From assembly GCF_024733565.1 (NCBI RefSeq), contig NZ_JANIOC010000003.1, forward strand, positions 124,001 through 188,000: a stretch of 64,000 nt of DNA, read 5' to 3'. The position numbers were made by a program, and so were the translations under genes. Positions 1 through 8,669 of this stretch are shown here, in pieces. A model generated the notes under the pieces. The model had not been told where the DNA came from and ran no database searches. It worked only from the letters and a program-made list of their open reading frames with translations. Each line of letters starts with the position of its first letter. The stretch's first letter is position 1. The DNA comes from Rossellomorea sp. SC111 (GTDB lineage: Bacteria > Bacillota > Bacilli > Bacillales > Bacillaceae_B).

Positions 1-120
1 TTGAATTTTCATTATGTGCTAACCTTTCTATTCCTTAAAAGGAAAGGAAATCAATTAAACAATCACGTACTGCTCTTCCCTTTCTATTTTAAAGAAGAAT
101 GAAAGGAGCGTCAATGACTT

Positions 121-199
121 TGAAAATCATTATCATTTAGGTGTTGACAATGAAAACCTTCTCAACTACTATTATGAGTGTAAATGATAATCATTATCA
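121..199 (+). promoter_or_regulatory. Fur-controlled promoter with two Fur boxes
   Basis: A SigA-type promoter, TTGACA at 144-149 and TACTAT at 167-172 (17-bp spacer), lies between two Fur boxes. The box at 185-199, TGATAATCATTATCA, is a perfect 7-1-7 match and sits just downstream of the expected start site. The box at 121-135, TGAAAATCATTATCA, has one mismatch and abuts the -35 region. Two boxes flanking one promoter imply tight iron repression of the lipoprotein gene that follows. Confidence 0.88.
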
Positions 200-229
200 T
201 CGATAAAAATATATCAGGAGGATCTACAT

Positions 230-1189
230 ATGAAATTAAAAAGTTTACTGTCTTTATTGCTGATCTCTACGCTTCTATTTCTTGCGGCTTGCGGAAATAA
301 AGAAGAAAAAGATGAGGCTGCAGGTAACGATACGAATGAAGAAACGTATACAGTGAAACATGCAATGGGTACGACGGAAATCAAAGGAACGCCAAAGAAA
401 GTCGTCATCCTTACAAATGAAGGCACAGAAGCCCTCCTTTCCCTGGGTGTCACTCCCGTCGGTGCCGTTCAATCATGGACAGGTGATCCTTGGTATGACC
501 ACATCGCTGACAAGATGAAAGATGTGGAAGTCGTCGGAACAGAGAGCGAACTAAATATGGAAGCCATCGCCAAACTTCAGCCGGATTTGATTATCGGGAA
601 CAAAATGCGTCAAGAGGAACAATACAATCAGCTGAAAGACATCGCCCCAACCGTAATGGCCGAAACATTACGCGGTAACTGGAAAGAAAATTTCGAGTTG
701 TATGCAAAAGCACTGAATAAAGAAGAAAAAGGCAACGAAGTATTAGCGGAGTATGATCAGCGTATTGAAGATCTGAAAGGTAAACTCGGAGACAAGCTGA
801 ATCAAAAAGTTTCCATGGTCCGATTTCTGGCAGGGGACGTAAGAATTTACCATAAAGATTCATTCTCAGGTGTGATCCTGGACCAGCTGGGTTTCGCCCG
901 TCCTGAAGGTCAGGACGCAGATGACTTTGCAGAAAAAGGTGTAACCAAAGAACGCATCCCGGCAATGGATGGAGATGTCCTCTTCTACTTCACATATGAA
1001 ACAGGAGATGGCGAAGCGAACAAACTTGCTGAAGAGTGGCTGAATGATCCTTTGTTCAAAAATCTTGAAGTAGCAAAACAAGATAAGGTCTATGAAGTAA
1101 GTGATGCGATTTGGAACACAGCAGGCGGCGTCATTGCAGCAAATGCCATGCTTGATGATATCGAAAAGTACTTTTTAGAACAGGAATAA
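230..1189 (+). CDS. Iron-siderophore ABC transporter substrate-binding lipoprotein (YfiY/YhfQ-like)
   Basis: A 319-residue extracellular lipoprotein that should bind a ferric siderophore and deliver it to an ABC permease. A signal peptide ends in the lipobox LAAC (residues 18-21), so Cys21 would be lipidated. The start of the mature region (VKHAMGTTEIKGTPKKVV) and the later SWTGDPWYD segment are typical of FecB/BtuF-type class III binding proteins of the hydroxamate group. AGGAGG at 216-221 fixes the ATG at 230. No permease or ATPase gene follows: a terminator comes directly after, so this binding protein is encoded alone. Given the schizokinen-type biosynthesis operon 37 kb away and shared Fur boxes, a hydroxamate such as schizokinen is a reasonable ligand, but that is inference. 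Confidence 0.88.
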   Translation: MKLKSLLSLLLISTLLFLAACGNKEEKDEAAGNDTNEETYTVKHAMGTTEIKGTPKKVVILTNEGTEALLSLGVTPVGAVQSWTGDPWYDHIADKMKDVEVVGTESELNMEAIAKLQPDLIIGNKMRQEEQYNQLKDIAPTVMAETLRGNWKENFELYAKALNKEEKGNEVLAEYDQRIEDLKGKLGDKLNQKVSMVRFLAGDVRIYHKDSFSGVILDQLGFARPEGQDADDFAEKGVTKERIPAMDGDVLFYFTYETGDGEANKLAEEWLNDPLFKNLEVAKQDKVYEVSDAIWNTAGGVIAANAMLDDIEKYFLEQE

Positions 1190-1202
1190 ACAACTATTGT
1201 GA

Positions 1203-1239
1203 AAAGCCGAAAAGGGCATATCCCTTTCCGGCTTTTTTT
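1203..1239 (+). terminator. Rho-independent terminator
   Basis: Arms 1203-1216 and 1222-1235 form a 14-bp stem with one mismatch, followed by seven T. It ends the siderophore-binding protein transcript. Confidence 0.9.
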
Positions 1240-1358
1240 GTGTGTTGATTTTCATTGGATTCTTTACGTTTATTTCCTCTCCCCCCTTCCTTTTTCATAA
1301 TTCTCCTTTTTTCGGTAACACTACAGGATAGACCATACATCGGACATGAGGGATTAGT

Positions 1359-2864
1359 ATGTTTCCATTCTTTAAGAACAAGAAAAACACCGATAAGAAC
1401 AGTAAGAAACAATCATATGAGAGCCTGAAAAAGGAAGCGGAGAAATCTGCCGATTATAAACAGGCCTTCTATCAGAATCCATATACAGGGGTGAAGTTCA
1501 GCCTGCACTTCGTCACGACGTTAATTGATGGAAAGATCCTGCAGGAGGATGTCCTCCCTTCATTACTTTCTAAGGATTTTCATTCATTCGATGATTTAAA
1601 AACACTGGTTCCAGTAATAGATATTCAAATTTCCACTGATGAAACCCAAATCGAGCAGAAGATCTATAACGGATATACGTTGCTGACAATGGACGCGACC
1701 AATCGAAAATTTGCCTTTATCGCTACTAAGAATGAGATGGGGAGGAAAGTATCCCAACCAGAGGTGGAGTTCAGCGTCGTTGGACCAAAAGAGGCATTTG
1801 TAGAGTCTCTCAGCGATAATTTAAATCTTCTTAGAAAGCGTCTGCCTGTGAAAGAATTGGTTATGGAAGAATTCAATATCGGAAAGCTGACCCACACGCG
1901 TGTCGGGTTACTATATATTGATGGATTGGCAGATAAAGCCAATGTGGATACAGTCCGCCAGCGATTACGCGATCTGGACTTTGATCAAATCATGGACAGT
2001 TCGTTTATAGAGCAGCTTATTGCCGATAACAGTAAATCCCCTTTTCCGCAATTATTGGATTCAGAAAGGCCAGACCGGGTCGCTTCTGTCCTTGTGGAAG
2101 GTAAGGTTGCCATCATAGTGGATGGTTCTCCTCATGCACTGATAGGACCTACCACTCTCGTAGAATTTTTTAATGCCTATGAGGATTATTTTTTGAATTT
2201 TTCCATTTCCTCATTTCTTCGTCTCGTCCGTGTATTCGCAGTGGGGTTCTCCATTTTGATTACGCCTATTTATGTGGCAGCATTGACCTATCATTATGAA
2301 CTCATACCAAAGGATTTAATGGCCACACTCATCACGTCGAGACAAGAGATCCCTCTGCCACCTATACTTGAAGCATTGTTTCTGGAATTGACGATTGAAC
2401 TGCTTCGTGAAGCAGGGGCGCGCCTGCCGACCAAGGTAGGTCAGACAATCGGTATCGTTGGAGGGATCGTCATCGGGACGGCGTCGGTTGAAGCGGGGAT
2501 CACGAGTAACGTGTTGCTCATATTGGTGGCTCTTGCGGCTCTTGCTTCCTTTACAACACCTGTGTATCGGATGGGTAATACGATCCGTCTATTACGTTTT
2601 CCCTTCCTGTTGTTCGCTCAACTTTGGGGATTATTAGGAATCGTTTACTGTTTCTGTCTGCTAATGGGACATCTATTACAGTTAACTTCGTTAGGAAGAC
2701 CGTTTTTAGAGCCACTTTTCCCCCCAAGGGTAAAGGACTTGAAAGATGCTCTCATCCGATTCCCATTTAATAAACAAGCAGGGCGCCCGGAATATTTACG
2801 TACAAAGAAGCCGTTTAGATTCCGTCCGTCCGAAGGCAAGAAAAAGTTTGATATTGATGAATAA
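1359..2864 (+). CDS. Spore germination protein, GerA family (receptor A subunit)
   Basis: A 501-residue A subunit of a GerA-type nutrient germinant receptor, located in the spore inner membrane. A long hydrophilic N-terminal domain (about residues 1-285) is followed by several membrane segments (about 290-440), including the FLRLVRVFAVGFSILITPIY helix and the conserved ELLREAGARLPTKVGQTIG stretch typical of GerAA/GerKA/GerBA. GAGGGA at 1348-1353 supports the ATG at 1359. The stop codon overlaps an upstream ATG in front of the B subunit, and the C subunit follows, so this is the usual A-B-C operon. The germinant cannot be read from sequence. Forespore SigG control is expected for the family, but I could not identify a convincing SigG promoter. 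Confidence 0.93.
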   Translation: MFPFFKNKKNTDKNSKKQSYESLKKEAEKSADYKQAFYQNPYTGVKFSLHFVTTLIDGKILQEDVLPSLLSKDFHSFDDLKTLVPVIDIQISTDETQIEQKIYNGYTLLTMDATNRKFAFIATKNEMGRKVSQPEVEFSVVGPKEAFVESLSDNLNLLRKRLPVKELVMEEFNIGKLTHTRVGLLYIDGLADKANVDTVRQRLRDLDFDQIMDSSFIEQLIADNSKSPFPQLLDSERPDRVASVLVEGKVAIIVDGSPHALIGPTTLVEFFNAYEDYFLNFSISSFLRLVRVFAVGFSILITPIYVAALTYHYELIPKDLMATLITSRQEIPLPPILEALFLELTIELLREAGARLPTKVGQTIGIVGGIVIGTASVEAGITSNVLLILVALAALASFTTPVYRMGNTIRLLRFPFLLFAQLWGLLGIVYCFCLLMGHLLQLTSLGRPFLEPLFPPRVKDLKDALIRFPFNKQAGRPEYLRTKKPFRFRPSEGKKKFDIDE

Positions 2865-2881
2865 TGGTTGGAGGTGATCAG

Positions 2882-3970
2882 ATGCAACCCATTCCGGATA
2901 GAAGAAAAATATCGCCCTTTCTCGTATTTTTTCTCATTCACTCCATTCAGGTGGGGGCAGGAGTACTTGGATTTCAGCGTATCATTTCGAAAAATGCGGG
3001 CTATGATGGATGGATTTCCGTCATTCTTGCAGGTATTTTCACTCACGTTATCATGTTCATGATGTATCAAATATTAAATAGAGTGGATGGAGATCTGGTA
3101 TCTGCCCACACTCTGGCCTTTGGAAAGTGGATTGGGAAGGTATTCAATCTTTTCTTTGTGATCTATTTTAGTTTGCTTGTGATTACCATTATACGTACGT
3201 ATGTAGAGGTATTACAGGTGTGGATGTATCCAAGGTTAAGTACGTTTTTCTTTTCCTTGTTCTTTCTCATACTTGTTTACTATATTGTAAACGGCGGGGT
3301 TCGGACAATTACCGGAACTGCCTTTTTTGGTATCGTTCTTCCGAGTTATCTCGTATTAACGTTTGCCTTCACCTTCAAGTATGCAGACTTTCGAAATATT
3401 CTGCCTGTCTTTGATCATTCGGTAAAGGATATTTTGATTTCTACTAAGAATATGTCCCTGACGTATTTAGGTTATGAATCCATCTTGATGCTTTATCCAT
3501 TTGTGAAAGATGCAAAGAAATCCCAAAAGTATGCCCACTGGGCTCTATTCACCACAACCATTCTATACACGTTGATAGCCCTCATTTCTTTTGCCTTTTT
3601 TAGCCAGAAGCAGCTGGAAAAAACCGTCTGGGCCACCCTTTCCATGTGGAAAATCGTCGAAATGCCATTTGTGGAACGATTTGAATACATCGGCATTGCC
3701 AATTGGTGTCTGATCATCCTTCCGAACGTTTGTATCGCCATCTGGTGTGCAAGCCGGATCTTAAAACGGATGACTCCATTAAAGCACAGGCATACGTTAT
3801 TGATCATCTGCCTTCTATGCTTATCCGCCCTTACGTTTTTTACTGACCGGAAGCTAGTGAATTTCCTCAATTCCGTATCAGGGCAAATCGGATTTTACAT
3901 TAACTATTTTTACATCCCTGCTCTTCTGTTGCTTGTGATCATCATGAAGAAAGTGAGGCACAAACAATGA
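2882..3970 (+). CDS. Spore germination protein, GerAB/GerKB-type permease (receptor B subunit)
   Basis: B subunit of the germinant receptor, an amino-acid-permease-like integral membrane protein with about ten hydrophobic segments (for example SPFLVFFLIHSIQVGAGVLG near the N-terminus). It is thought to form the germinant-binding transmembrane part of the receptor. An ATG at 2864 overlaps the stop of the A-subunit gene, but GGAGGTGAT at 2870-2878 lies inside that reading and points to ATG 2882 (protein begins MQPIPDRRK, 362 residues). The 3' end overlaps the C-subunit gene by ATGA, which indicates translational coupling. Confidence 0.93.
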   Translation: MQPIPDRRKISPFLVFFLIHSIQVGAGVLGFQRIISKNAGYDGWISVILAGIFTHVIMFMMYQILNRVDGDLVSAHTLAFGKWIGKVFNLFFVIYFSLLVITIIRTYVEVLQVWMYPRLSTFFFSLFFLILVYYIVNGGVRTITGTAFFGIVLPSYLVLTFAFTFKYADFRNILPVFDHSVKDILISTKNMSLTYLGYESILMLYPFVKDAKKSQKYAHWALFTTTILYTLIALISFAFFSQKQLEKTVWATLSMWKIVEMPFVERFEYIGIANWCLIILPNVCIAIWCASRILKRMTPLKHRHTLLIICLLCLSALTFFTDRKLVNFLNSVSGQIGFYINYFYIPALLLLVIIMKKVRHKQ

Positions 3971-5073
3971 ACCGTATTTGCATGATTGTTTCTCTTCTCA
4001 TTAGTTTTATATTGTTAACTGGATGTGTGGAAAAGGAAATCCTGGACGACCTATATATTGAAACAGGGAAAGCTTATGACTACGCGGGAGAGGACAAGAT
4101 CAGGGGAACTGCTTTGTTTCCCATCTACCTCTCTGATAAATCTATTCAAAACGGGACGTTATCAGCAGAAGCTTCCTCTACCAGGGAAGTACTTGAGAAA
4201 TTGGAGAGACGATCACAGCAGCCCCTGGTCCGAGGGAGCTTGGACGTTGTTTTAGTCGGGGAAGATCTTGCTAAGAAGGGAATTATCGATATCGGTGACT
4301 CCCTCCAAAGGGATGCCAGTGTCGGGGCCAGGCTTTATTTGACCGTTACGGAAGGAGAAGCAGGAGAGCTCATCAAGGGAAACTATGGATTAAGAGGAAA
4401 TGGGACATACCTTTCCAACCTGATCCATCATAATATCACCCGGAGAGAACTTCCCGAAACCAACCTCCATATGTTCATATACGATTATTTCCAGGATGGA
4501 CAGACACCCTATCTGCCGATCTTAAAACAGCTGTCCAATGAAAGTGTGGCGATTTCGGGAATCGCGTTATTTGATAAAGACAAAATGGTCAAAAAAGTCC
4601 CTGCCAAAGATATGTTTTTCTTCAAACTGCTTGTGGATAAGTATGCCGAAGGAAGTTACGTCATTAAGATGGGGGAAGAAAAGAGCCGGGGACATGTAGA
4701 AAATTCCATCGAAGCTTCAGTAACCAGTCTCAAATCCAAGAATAAAATCATCGTCAAACATGACGCCGATCCTGTGGAGGTGACGATCCGAGTGAAAATA
4801 AGAGGGATCATCCGTGAATATACAGGTAAGAAATTGACGCCTGATAAAGTGGTAGAAGTGGAGAAACAGATGAAAAAGGATATTGAAGAAAATGGGACGA
4901 GAATGCTGAAAGAATTCCAGGAGTTAGGCATAGACCCTGTCGGCATCGGTCAAATACAAAAGCACGGGGTACGAGGATTTGATTTCAAAGAATGGGAAGA
5001 CAGCATTTATCCACGGGTCAAATTCAATGTAGACGCAAAAATTCAGATTTTGGAAGCAGGGACGGTGGAATAA
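3967..5073 (+). CDS. Spore germination lipoprotein, Ger(x)C family (receptor C subunit)
   Basis: C subunit of the germinant receptor, a lipoprotein attached to the outer face of the spore inner membrane. The signal peptide ends in the lipobox LTGC (residues 17-20). The rest is a 368-residue hydrophilic protein of normal length for GerAC/GerKC, with the C-terminal Ger(x)C domain ending in the WEDSIYPRVKFNVDAKIQI region. It starts inside the B-subunit stop codon (ATGA at 3967-3970). The operon ends at the terminator just downstream. Confidence 0.92.
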   Translation: MNRICMIVSLLISFILLTGCVEKEILDDLYIETGKAYDYAGEDKIRGTALFPIYLSDKSIQNGTLSAEASSTREVLEKLERRSQQPLVRGSLDVVLVGEDLAKKGIIDIGDSLQRDASVGARLYLTVTEGEAGELIKGNYGLRGNGTYLSNLIHHNITRRELPETNLHMFIYDYFQDGQTPYLPILKQLSNESVAISGIALFDKDKMVKKVPAKDMFFFKLLVDKYAEGSYVIKMGEEKSRGHVENSIEASVTSLKSKNKIIVKHDADPVEVTIRVKIRGIIREYTGKKLTPDKVVEVEKQMKKDIEENGTRMLKEFQELGIDPVGIGQIQKHGVRGFDFKEWEDSIYPRVKFNVDAKIQILEAGTVE

Positions 5074-5075
5074 TA

Positions 5076-5114
5076 GAAAGAAAGGCTCCCAGCACGTCAG
5101 GGAGCCTTTCTTTC
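5076..5114. terminator. Bidirectional terminator
   Basis: A perfect 15-bp stem (5076-5090 with 5100-5114) with T-rich sequence on both strands. It serves both the germination operon (+) and the convergent oxidoreductase gene (-). Confidence 0.88.
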
Positions 5115-6155
5115 TTAATTGATATTAATGACACGTCTACTTTCTGCACTCTTTTTACATGCTTCAATTAATGTGATGACTTGTAAAGCATCCTCAGGGT
5201 CAACGGGCAGAGGAGCATTTTCTCTTACCGAACTGAACACTCCAAGGTAAAATTGAGTGTAATCCCCTTTCTCAGATGGAATGACTTCAGATGTCACATT
5301 TTCGCCTGCGATGGTTGTAAGGACACCCCAATTTCCTTCGTCTTCGATTCCCCATTCTTCAGAAACAGGATTCTTTCCTGCCTTTAGGTCATCCTCCTGA
5401 CGATCCATGCCATGCTTCACATAGCTGCCTTTCAGACCATGGACCTGATAGCGGGGTCCCGGATCCAGTACGATTGAACGTGAATAGAGCTGAACTCTCA
5501 ATACATCATATCCAAGAGTGATGTGAAAATAATCCTCCGCTTTTTCCGGATCCCGCTGTGGGAATACATCAGCTTGTACCCAATTTGGCGTTCCAAACAG
5601 GGTTAAAGCCTGATCCAGAAGATGAGAACCCAAATCATACAGAACCCCAGCCCCCTCGATCTTGTTCTCCTTCCAACGGTCTTTGATGGCGGGTCTGAAA
5701 CGATCAAAATGCGCTTCGTATGTATAAATCTGCCCTAGGGTCTCTTCTTTTAACAATTTTTGGACCGTCAGAAAGTCGGCATCCCATCGCCGATTATGGA
5801 AAACAGAGAGATGCAGGCCTCGTTCTCTCGCTAAAGCCAATAGCTCTTTCCCTTCCTTGCTATTCGTTACAAATGGCTTCTCTACGATTACATGCTTATC
5901 AGCTAATAATGATTGTTTAATCATACCGTAATGAAGGTGATTGGGAGTTGTGATTACGACTAATTCGATATCTTCCTGAAGCAAGTCGTCAAGTGTTGCT
6001 ACAACGGTGGTTCCCTCGATGTCTTTCAATACTTTTTCTTCATTGGAGGACATCACTGCTTCTATGTGAAATTCCTCCAGATGTGATAGTAATGGACGAT
6101 GAAAGCTTTGTCCTGAAAAACCGTATCCTGCTAAACCGACTTTAATGGGTTGCAT
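5115..6155 (-). CDS. Gfo/Idh/MocA family NAD(P)-dependent oxidoreductase
   Basis: A 346-residue sugar or inositol dehydrogenase-type protein. The N-terminal Rossmann domain has GLAGYGFSG, and the family signature EKP occurs in VIVEKPFVTN. The C-terminal alpha/beta domain carries the GSHLLDQAL motif with the catalytic-type His. It resembles B. subtilis YvaA/IolW-like scyllo-inositol dehydrogenases, but substrate cannot be set from sequence alone. A longer reading starts at 6176; I chose ATG 6155 because AAAAGGTG lies directly in front of it and the Rossmann fold begins at once (MQPIKVGLAG). It is monocistronic, with no inositol genes nearby. Confidence 0.85.
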   Translation of the reverse strand: MQPIKVGLAGYGFSGQSFHRPLLSHLEEFHIEAVMSSNEEKVLKDIEGTTVVATLDDLLQEDIELVVITTPNHLHYGMIKQSLLADKHVIVEKPFVTNSKEGKELLALARERGLHLSVFHNRRWDADFLTVQKLLKEETLGQIYTYEAHFDRFRPAIKDRWKENKIEGAGVLYDLGSHLLDQALTLFGTPNWVQADVFPQRDPEKAEDYFHITLGYDVLRVQLYSRSIVLDPGPRYQVHGLKGSYVKHGMDRQEDDLKAGKNPVSEEWGIEDEGNWGVLTTIAGENVTSEVIPSEKGDYTQFYLGVFSSVRENAPLPVDPEDALQVITLIEACKKSAESRRVININ

Positions 6156-6279
6156 AATGTCACCTTTTTCTATCAAAATGTATTCTCATATTATCATGTA
6201 CAAGATCAGAGGAAAAATGATTCGTTTTACAACCAGTCACTGTTTTGTATAAAATAAATGGGAAAGGGAGGTTATCATC

Positions 6280-6594
6280 ATGCAATCAATCAAAAATAAA
6301 GAAACCTTTGACGATCTTATTACATCAACAGATCCTGTCGTCGTAAAATTCCATGCAGACTGGTGTCCCGACTGCCGCCGAATGGATATGTTCATTGATG
6401 AAATCATGGAAGAATTCAATCAATATAAATGGTATGACATCAATAAGGACGAATTCCCGGAAATCGCCGAGAAATATGACGTCATGGGCATCCCAAGCCT
6501 GCTGGTCTACAAAAACGGCGAAAAAATCGCGCACCTCCACAGCGCCAACGCCAAATCACCAGAACAAGTGACAGAGTTCCTGAATACACTATAA
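6280..6594 (+). CDS. Thioredoxin family protein
   Basis: A 104-residue cytoplasmic thioredoxin fold protein, similar in size to B. subtilis YdbP. The redox motif is WCPDC (Cys29 and Cys32), an unusual variant of WCGPC; the cis-proline is in MGIPSLLVY. It should act as a thiol-disulphide oxidoreductase or reductase of a specific partner. AAAGGGAGG precedes the ATG. It is transcribed alone and ends at a strong palindromic terminator of the GGGACGGACC repeat class seen elsewhere in the window. Confidence 0.9.
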   Translation: MQSIKNKETFDDLITSTDPVVVKFHADWCPDCRRMDMFIDEIMEEFNQYKWYDINKDEFPEIAEKYDVMGIPSLLVYKNGEKIAHLHSANAKSPEQVTEFLNTL

Positions 6595-6597
6595 CGT

Positions 6598-6637
6598 CAA
6601 AGGTCCGTCCCTCTTTTTTCAGAGGGACGGACCTTTG
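6598..6637. repeat. GGGACGGACC-class palindromic repeat acting as terminator
   Basis: Perfect 17-bp arms (6598-6614 and 6621-6637) around a short T-rich loop, with T-rich flanks on both strands. The core AGGGACGGACCTTT recurs at 21561-21597, 28706-28720 and 28804-28836. It probably terminates both the thioredoxin gene (+) and the hydrolase gene (-). Confidence 0.9.
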
Positions 6638-6645
6638 TTTTTCAT

Positions 6646-8007
6646 TTAATAGATATTCCCTTTTCCATCTACATACACTGTCTGGACCATCGTCCGTTGG
6701 AAGTCATTTCCCTGCGCCGTTTTCCCTTCCAGGTCTGTGGTGATGTTGTGGATTCCTTCTTCAAAGTCCGACAGCGGCAGAGATGAAAGGTCTTCAGACG
6801 TAATGAGTGTTGACGTTTTCTTCCCACTTTTCATCGGGATATGATGAATCGTATAGGTCTTCTTCACAGAAGGCCCCACCATGGCCAAAGTGCCCGCGAC
6901 ATCACTCATTCCTTTTTGATGAAATAGGATGCTGACCATATAATGTTCTATTTGAGCCGAACTTGCCTTCACTTCCCATTGTCCTGAAATGGGGTGTGTG
7001 AGAAGAATGGAATGATGGTACGCTCCAGGGAAATATCCTGTAGCATCTTCAGCCAGACTCCACTTCCTGTAAACTCCGCCATCCGGACCTACCAGTTCAT
7101 ACACCGTATCCCGCTGGTCACTGATCCAATCGACCGTGATACTCTCTATCCCTTCCTCGACGGAGAAACTCTCCGATCTGGCCCCCTCGAATTCTCCACC
7201 CCTGTGAAGGACCGACATTTCTCCATCCGAAGCCATTTCGCTCACCACTGCATTTGGAACATCCGATACTTCATCCGTGTATAGCTTCTTTAAATAGGAA
7301 AAAACCTCGCTGCCTTTTTTTATCGTGCTGTGTGTCCAGTCCCTAATCGCTACTTCTTTGGCATAAGGCAGCCGTGAACTTTTTACCAGCACGGCCCCGT
7401 CACTCTGACCGAAACGGCTTAAATACAAACCTCCCCAAAATAATTCAGAATAGGCTTCTCCCCATCCGGTACCCCCGAATGTATAGATGGGGATTTCCTT
7501 CATAAGATCAGATCCGTCTGTCTCAGCCCGGAATCCTTTCATATAAGCGGTTTGCAATGAAAAGACGGCATTTGTCTTACTTTTTAACGCATCGGTCAGC
7601 CATCCCGCCCATTTACTGAAGGCAAGGTCTGCAAGCTCTGACCCATGATGGGGAGTCGAAAGGGTGATGACCCTTTTCACAAACACAGAAGCACCATAAT
7701 GGACCAGCGCTGATTGGGTATCGATTCCACCTTTACTGTGACTTACAACCACAATCTTGTTGTTGAAGTATTCATGCATCTCCCGGAGCTTTTCAGCCAG
7801 TATCTCACCATTTCTCCACATATCTTCGTCAGGATGCAACTCGATGAACACCGATTGATAACCGGCTCCACGGGTGATTGGAAGCATATCGTTATCCGAA
7901 AGCCACGTCTCTGATGATGTATTAATTCCATGTATAAATAAAATCGGAAATCCATCTGTATTCGCTGCTTCTTCGTCTATAAACCAATGGCCGGGTTTTG
8001 TCTCCAT
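6646..8007 (-). CDS. Alpha/beta hydrolase (lipase/esterase-like) with C-terminal extension
   Basis: A 453-residue protein whose N-terminal half has an alpha/beta hydrolase fold. The oxyanion segment is FIHGINTSSETW, and the nucleophile elbow is VVSHSKGGID, where the usual first Gly of GxSxG is Ser. It is followed by TLSTPHHGSELAD, typical of PGAP1-like and triacylglycerol lipase-like esterases. The second half (about residues 250-453) looks like a beta-rich appended domain resembling PPC or vault-type modules. No signal peptide is visible, so it may be cytoplasmic. A reading from 8031 exists, but AAAGGGGG seven bases before ATG 8007 supports that start. Substrate unknown. Confidence 0.78.
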   Translation of the reverse strand: METKPGHWFIDEEAANTDGFPILFIHGINTSSETWLSDNDMLPITRGAGYQSVFIELHPDEDMWRNGEILAEKLREMHEYFNNKIVVVSHSKGGIDTQSALVHYGASVFVKRVITLSTPHHGSELADLAFSKWAGWLTDALKSKTNAVFSLQTAYMKGFRAETDGSDLMKEIPIYTFGGTGWGEAYSELFWGGLYLSRFGQSDGAVLVKSSRLPYAKEVAIRDWTHSTIKKGSEVFSYLKKLYTDEVSDVPNAVVSEMASDGEMSVLHRGGEFEGARSESFSVEEGIESITVDWISDQRDTVYELVGPDGGVYRKWSLAEDATGYFPGAYHHSILLTHPISGQWEVKASSAQIEHYMVSILFHQKGMSDVAGTLAMVGPSVKKTYTIHHIPMKSGKKTSTLITSEDLSSLPLSDFEEGIHNITTDLEGKTAQGNDFQRTMVQTVYVDGKGNIY

Positions 8008-8205
8008 CCGCCTTCCCCCTTTCACCTGCACAGCCCTTCCCTCCCATTAACAAGAAGTTCTTTCCTTCATTATCGTTTAGTCGGGATACATTTTCATTAT
8101 GATTGTTAAATACAGGAAAAAAGACACATATTCTCTAAAAAATTGAATAGTCCCCATGTCCTTATCGAAAACTAATACTCATCATACTGAAATGGAGGGA
8201 ATCCT

Positions 8206-8346
8206 TTGACCAAGAAAAACAACCGGGGCAGTGCTAACCAGAACTCACCGAAACGAGGTACGACAGAGTTCGCAAGTGAAATCATAAGCGGTGACAACAG
8301 CAAGGGAAATAAGCATAATAAAGATCAGAAAAATAAAACGAAATAG
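8206..8346 (+). CDS. Short gamma-type small acid-soluble spore protein
   Basis: A 46-residue, Lys/Asn/Ser-rich, highly hydrophilic protein starting at TTG 8206 with GGAGGG at 8194-8199. It contains RGTTEFASEI; TEFASE is the sequence cut by the germination protease GPR in SspE-type gamma SASPs. B. subtilis SspE is 84 residues with repeated cleavage sites; this copy has only one. The role would be an amino-acid reserve in the spore core, released on germination. A good terminator follows. The assignment rests on the TEFASE motif, composition and the neighbouring sspH. Confidence 0.75.
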   Translation: MTKKNNRGSANQNSPKRGTTEFASEIISGDNSKGNKHNKDQKNKTK

Positions 8347-8350
8347 TCAA

Positions 8351-8383
8351 AACCTGCCTGATTCATTTCAGGCAGGTTTTTTT
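8351..8383 (+). terminator. Rho-independent terminator
   Basis: The inverted repeat AACCTGCCTGA / TCAGGCAGGTT is followed by a T-run, and ends the short SASP transcript. Confidence 0.9.
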
Positions 8384-8406
8384 GTCACTTTAGCTATGTG
8401 CAAAAT

Positions 8407-8559
8407 TCAGTCGTCTTCCTTTGAGATATTCACTGGGGTCATGTTGGATTCAACATGAATATTCCGGGGGTCGTCTTCCCTCTCCCCTCTTCCATATAAT
8501 CGTTCATTTAATTCCATATTGGCTTCAGTTGCCGACATTCTCTCATCCTGCTTTTTCAT
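8407..8559 (-). CDS. Small hypothetical protein, 50 residues
   Basis: An open frame from ATG 8559 with AAAGGA seven bases upstream. The product is very acidic and hydrophilic, starting MKKQDERMSATEANMELNER and ending ISKEDD; it has no membrane segment, Cys or Trp. It sits between two SASP genes on the opposite strand. The clear ribosome binding site and compact placement support a real gene. I do not recognise the family; a small sporulation protein is one possibility suggested only by location. Confidence 0.6.
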   Translation of the reverse strand: MKKQDERMSATEANMELNERLYGRGEREDDPRNIHVESNMTPVNISKEDD

Positions 8560-8669
8560 ATCATCATCCTTTCACTAATAGAGTTTCAATTCCCCAATGG
8601 AATTATGCGGTCATGGTTCTTCCGAATTTGGACACACTAATCATTGAAAAACGTTAGGAGGAATTGAAT

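Noticed and set aside
1-110. Upstream gene end or terminator at the window start
   Set aside because: There is a weak inverted repeat (TTCCTT / AAGGAA) but no T-run or reading frame; too little sequence to interpret.
591-965. 124-codon minus-strand frame within the siderophore-binding protein gene
   Set aside because: A shadow of the coding strand: no ribosome site, and composition unlike a real protein.
1246-1358. SigG promoter for the germination operon
   Set aside because: I could not find TGAATA-like and CATACTA-like boxes at the right spacing, though the operon type predicts one.
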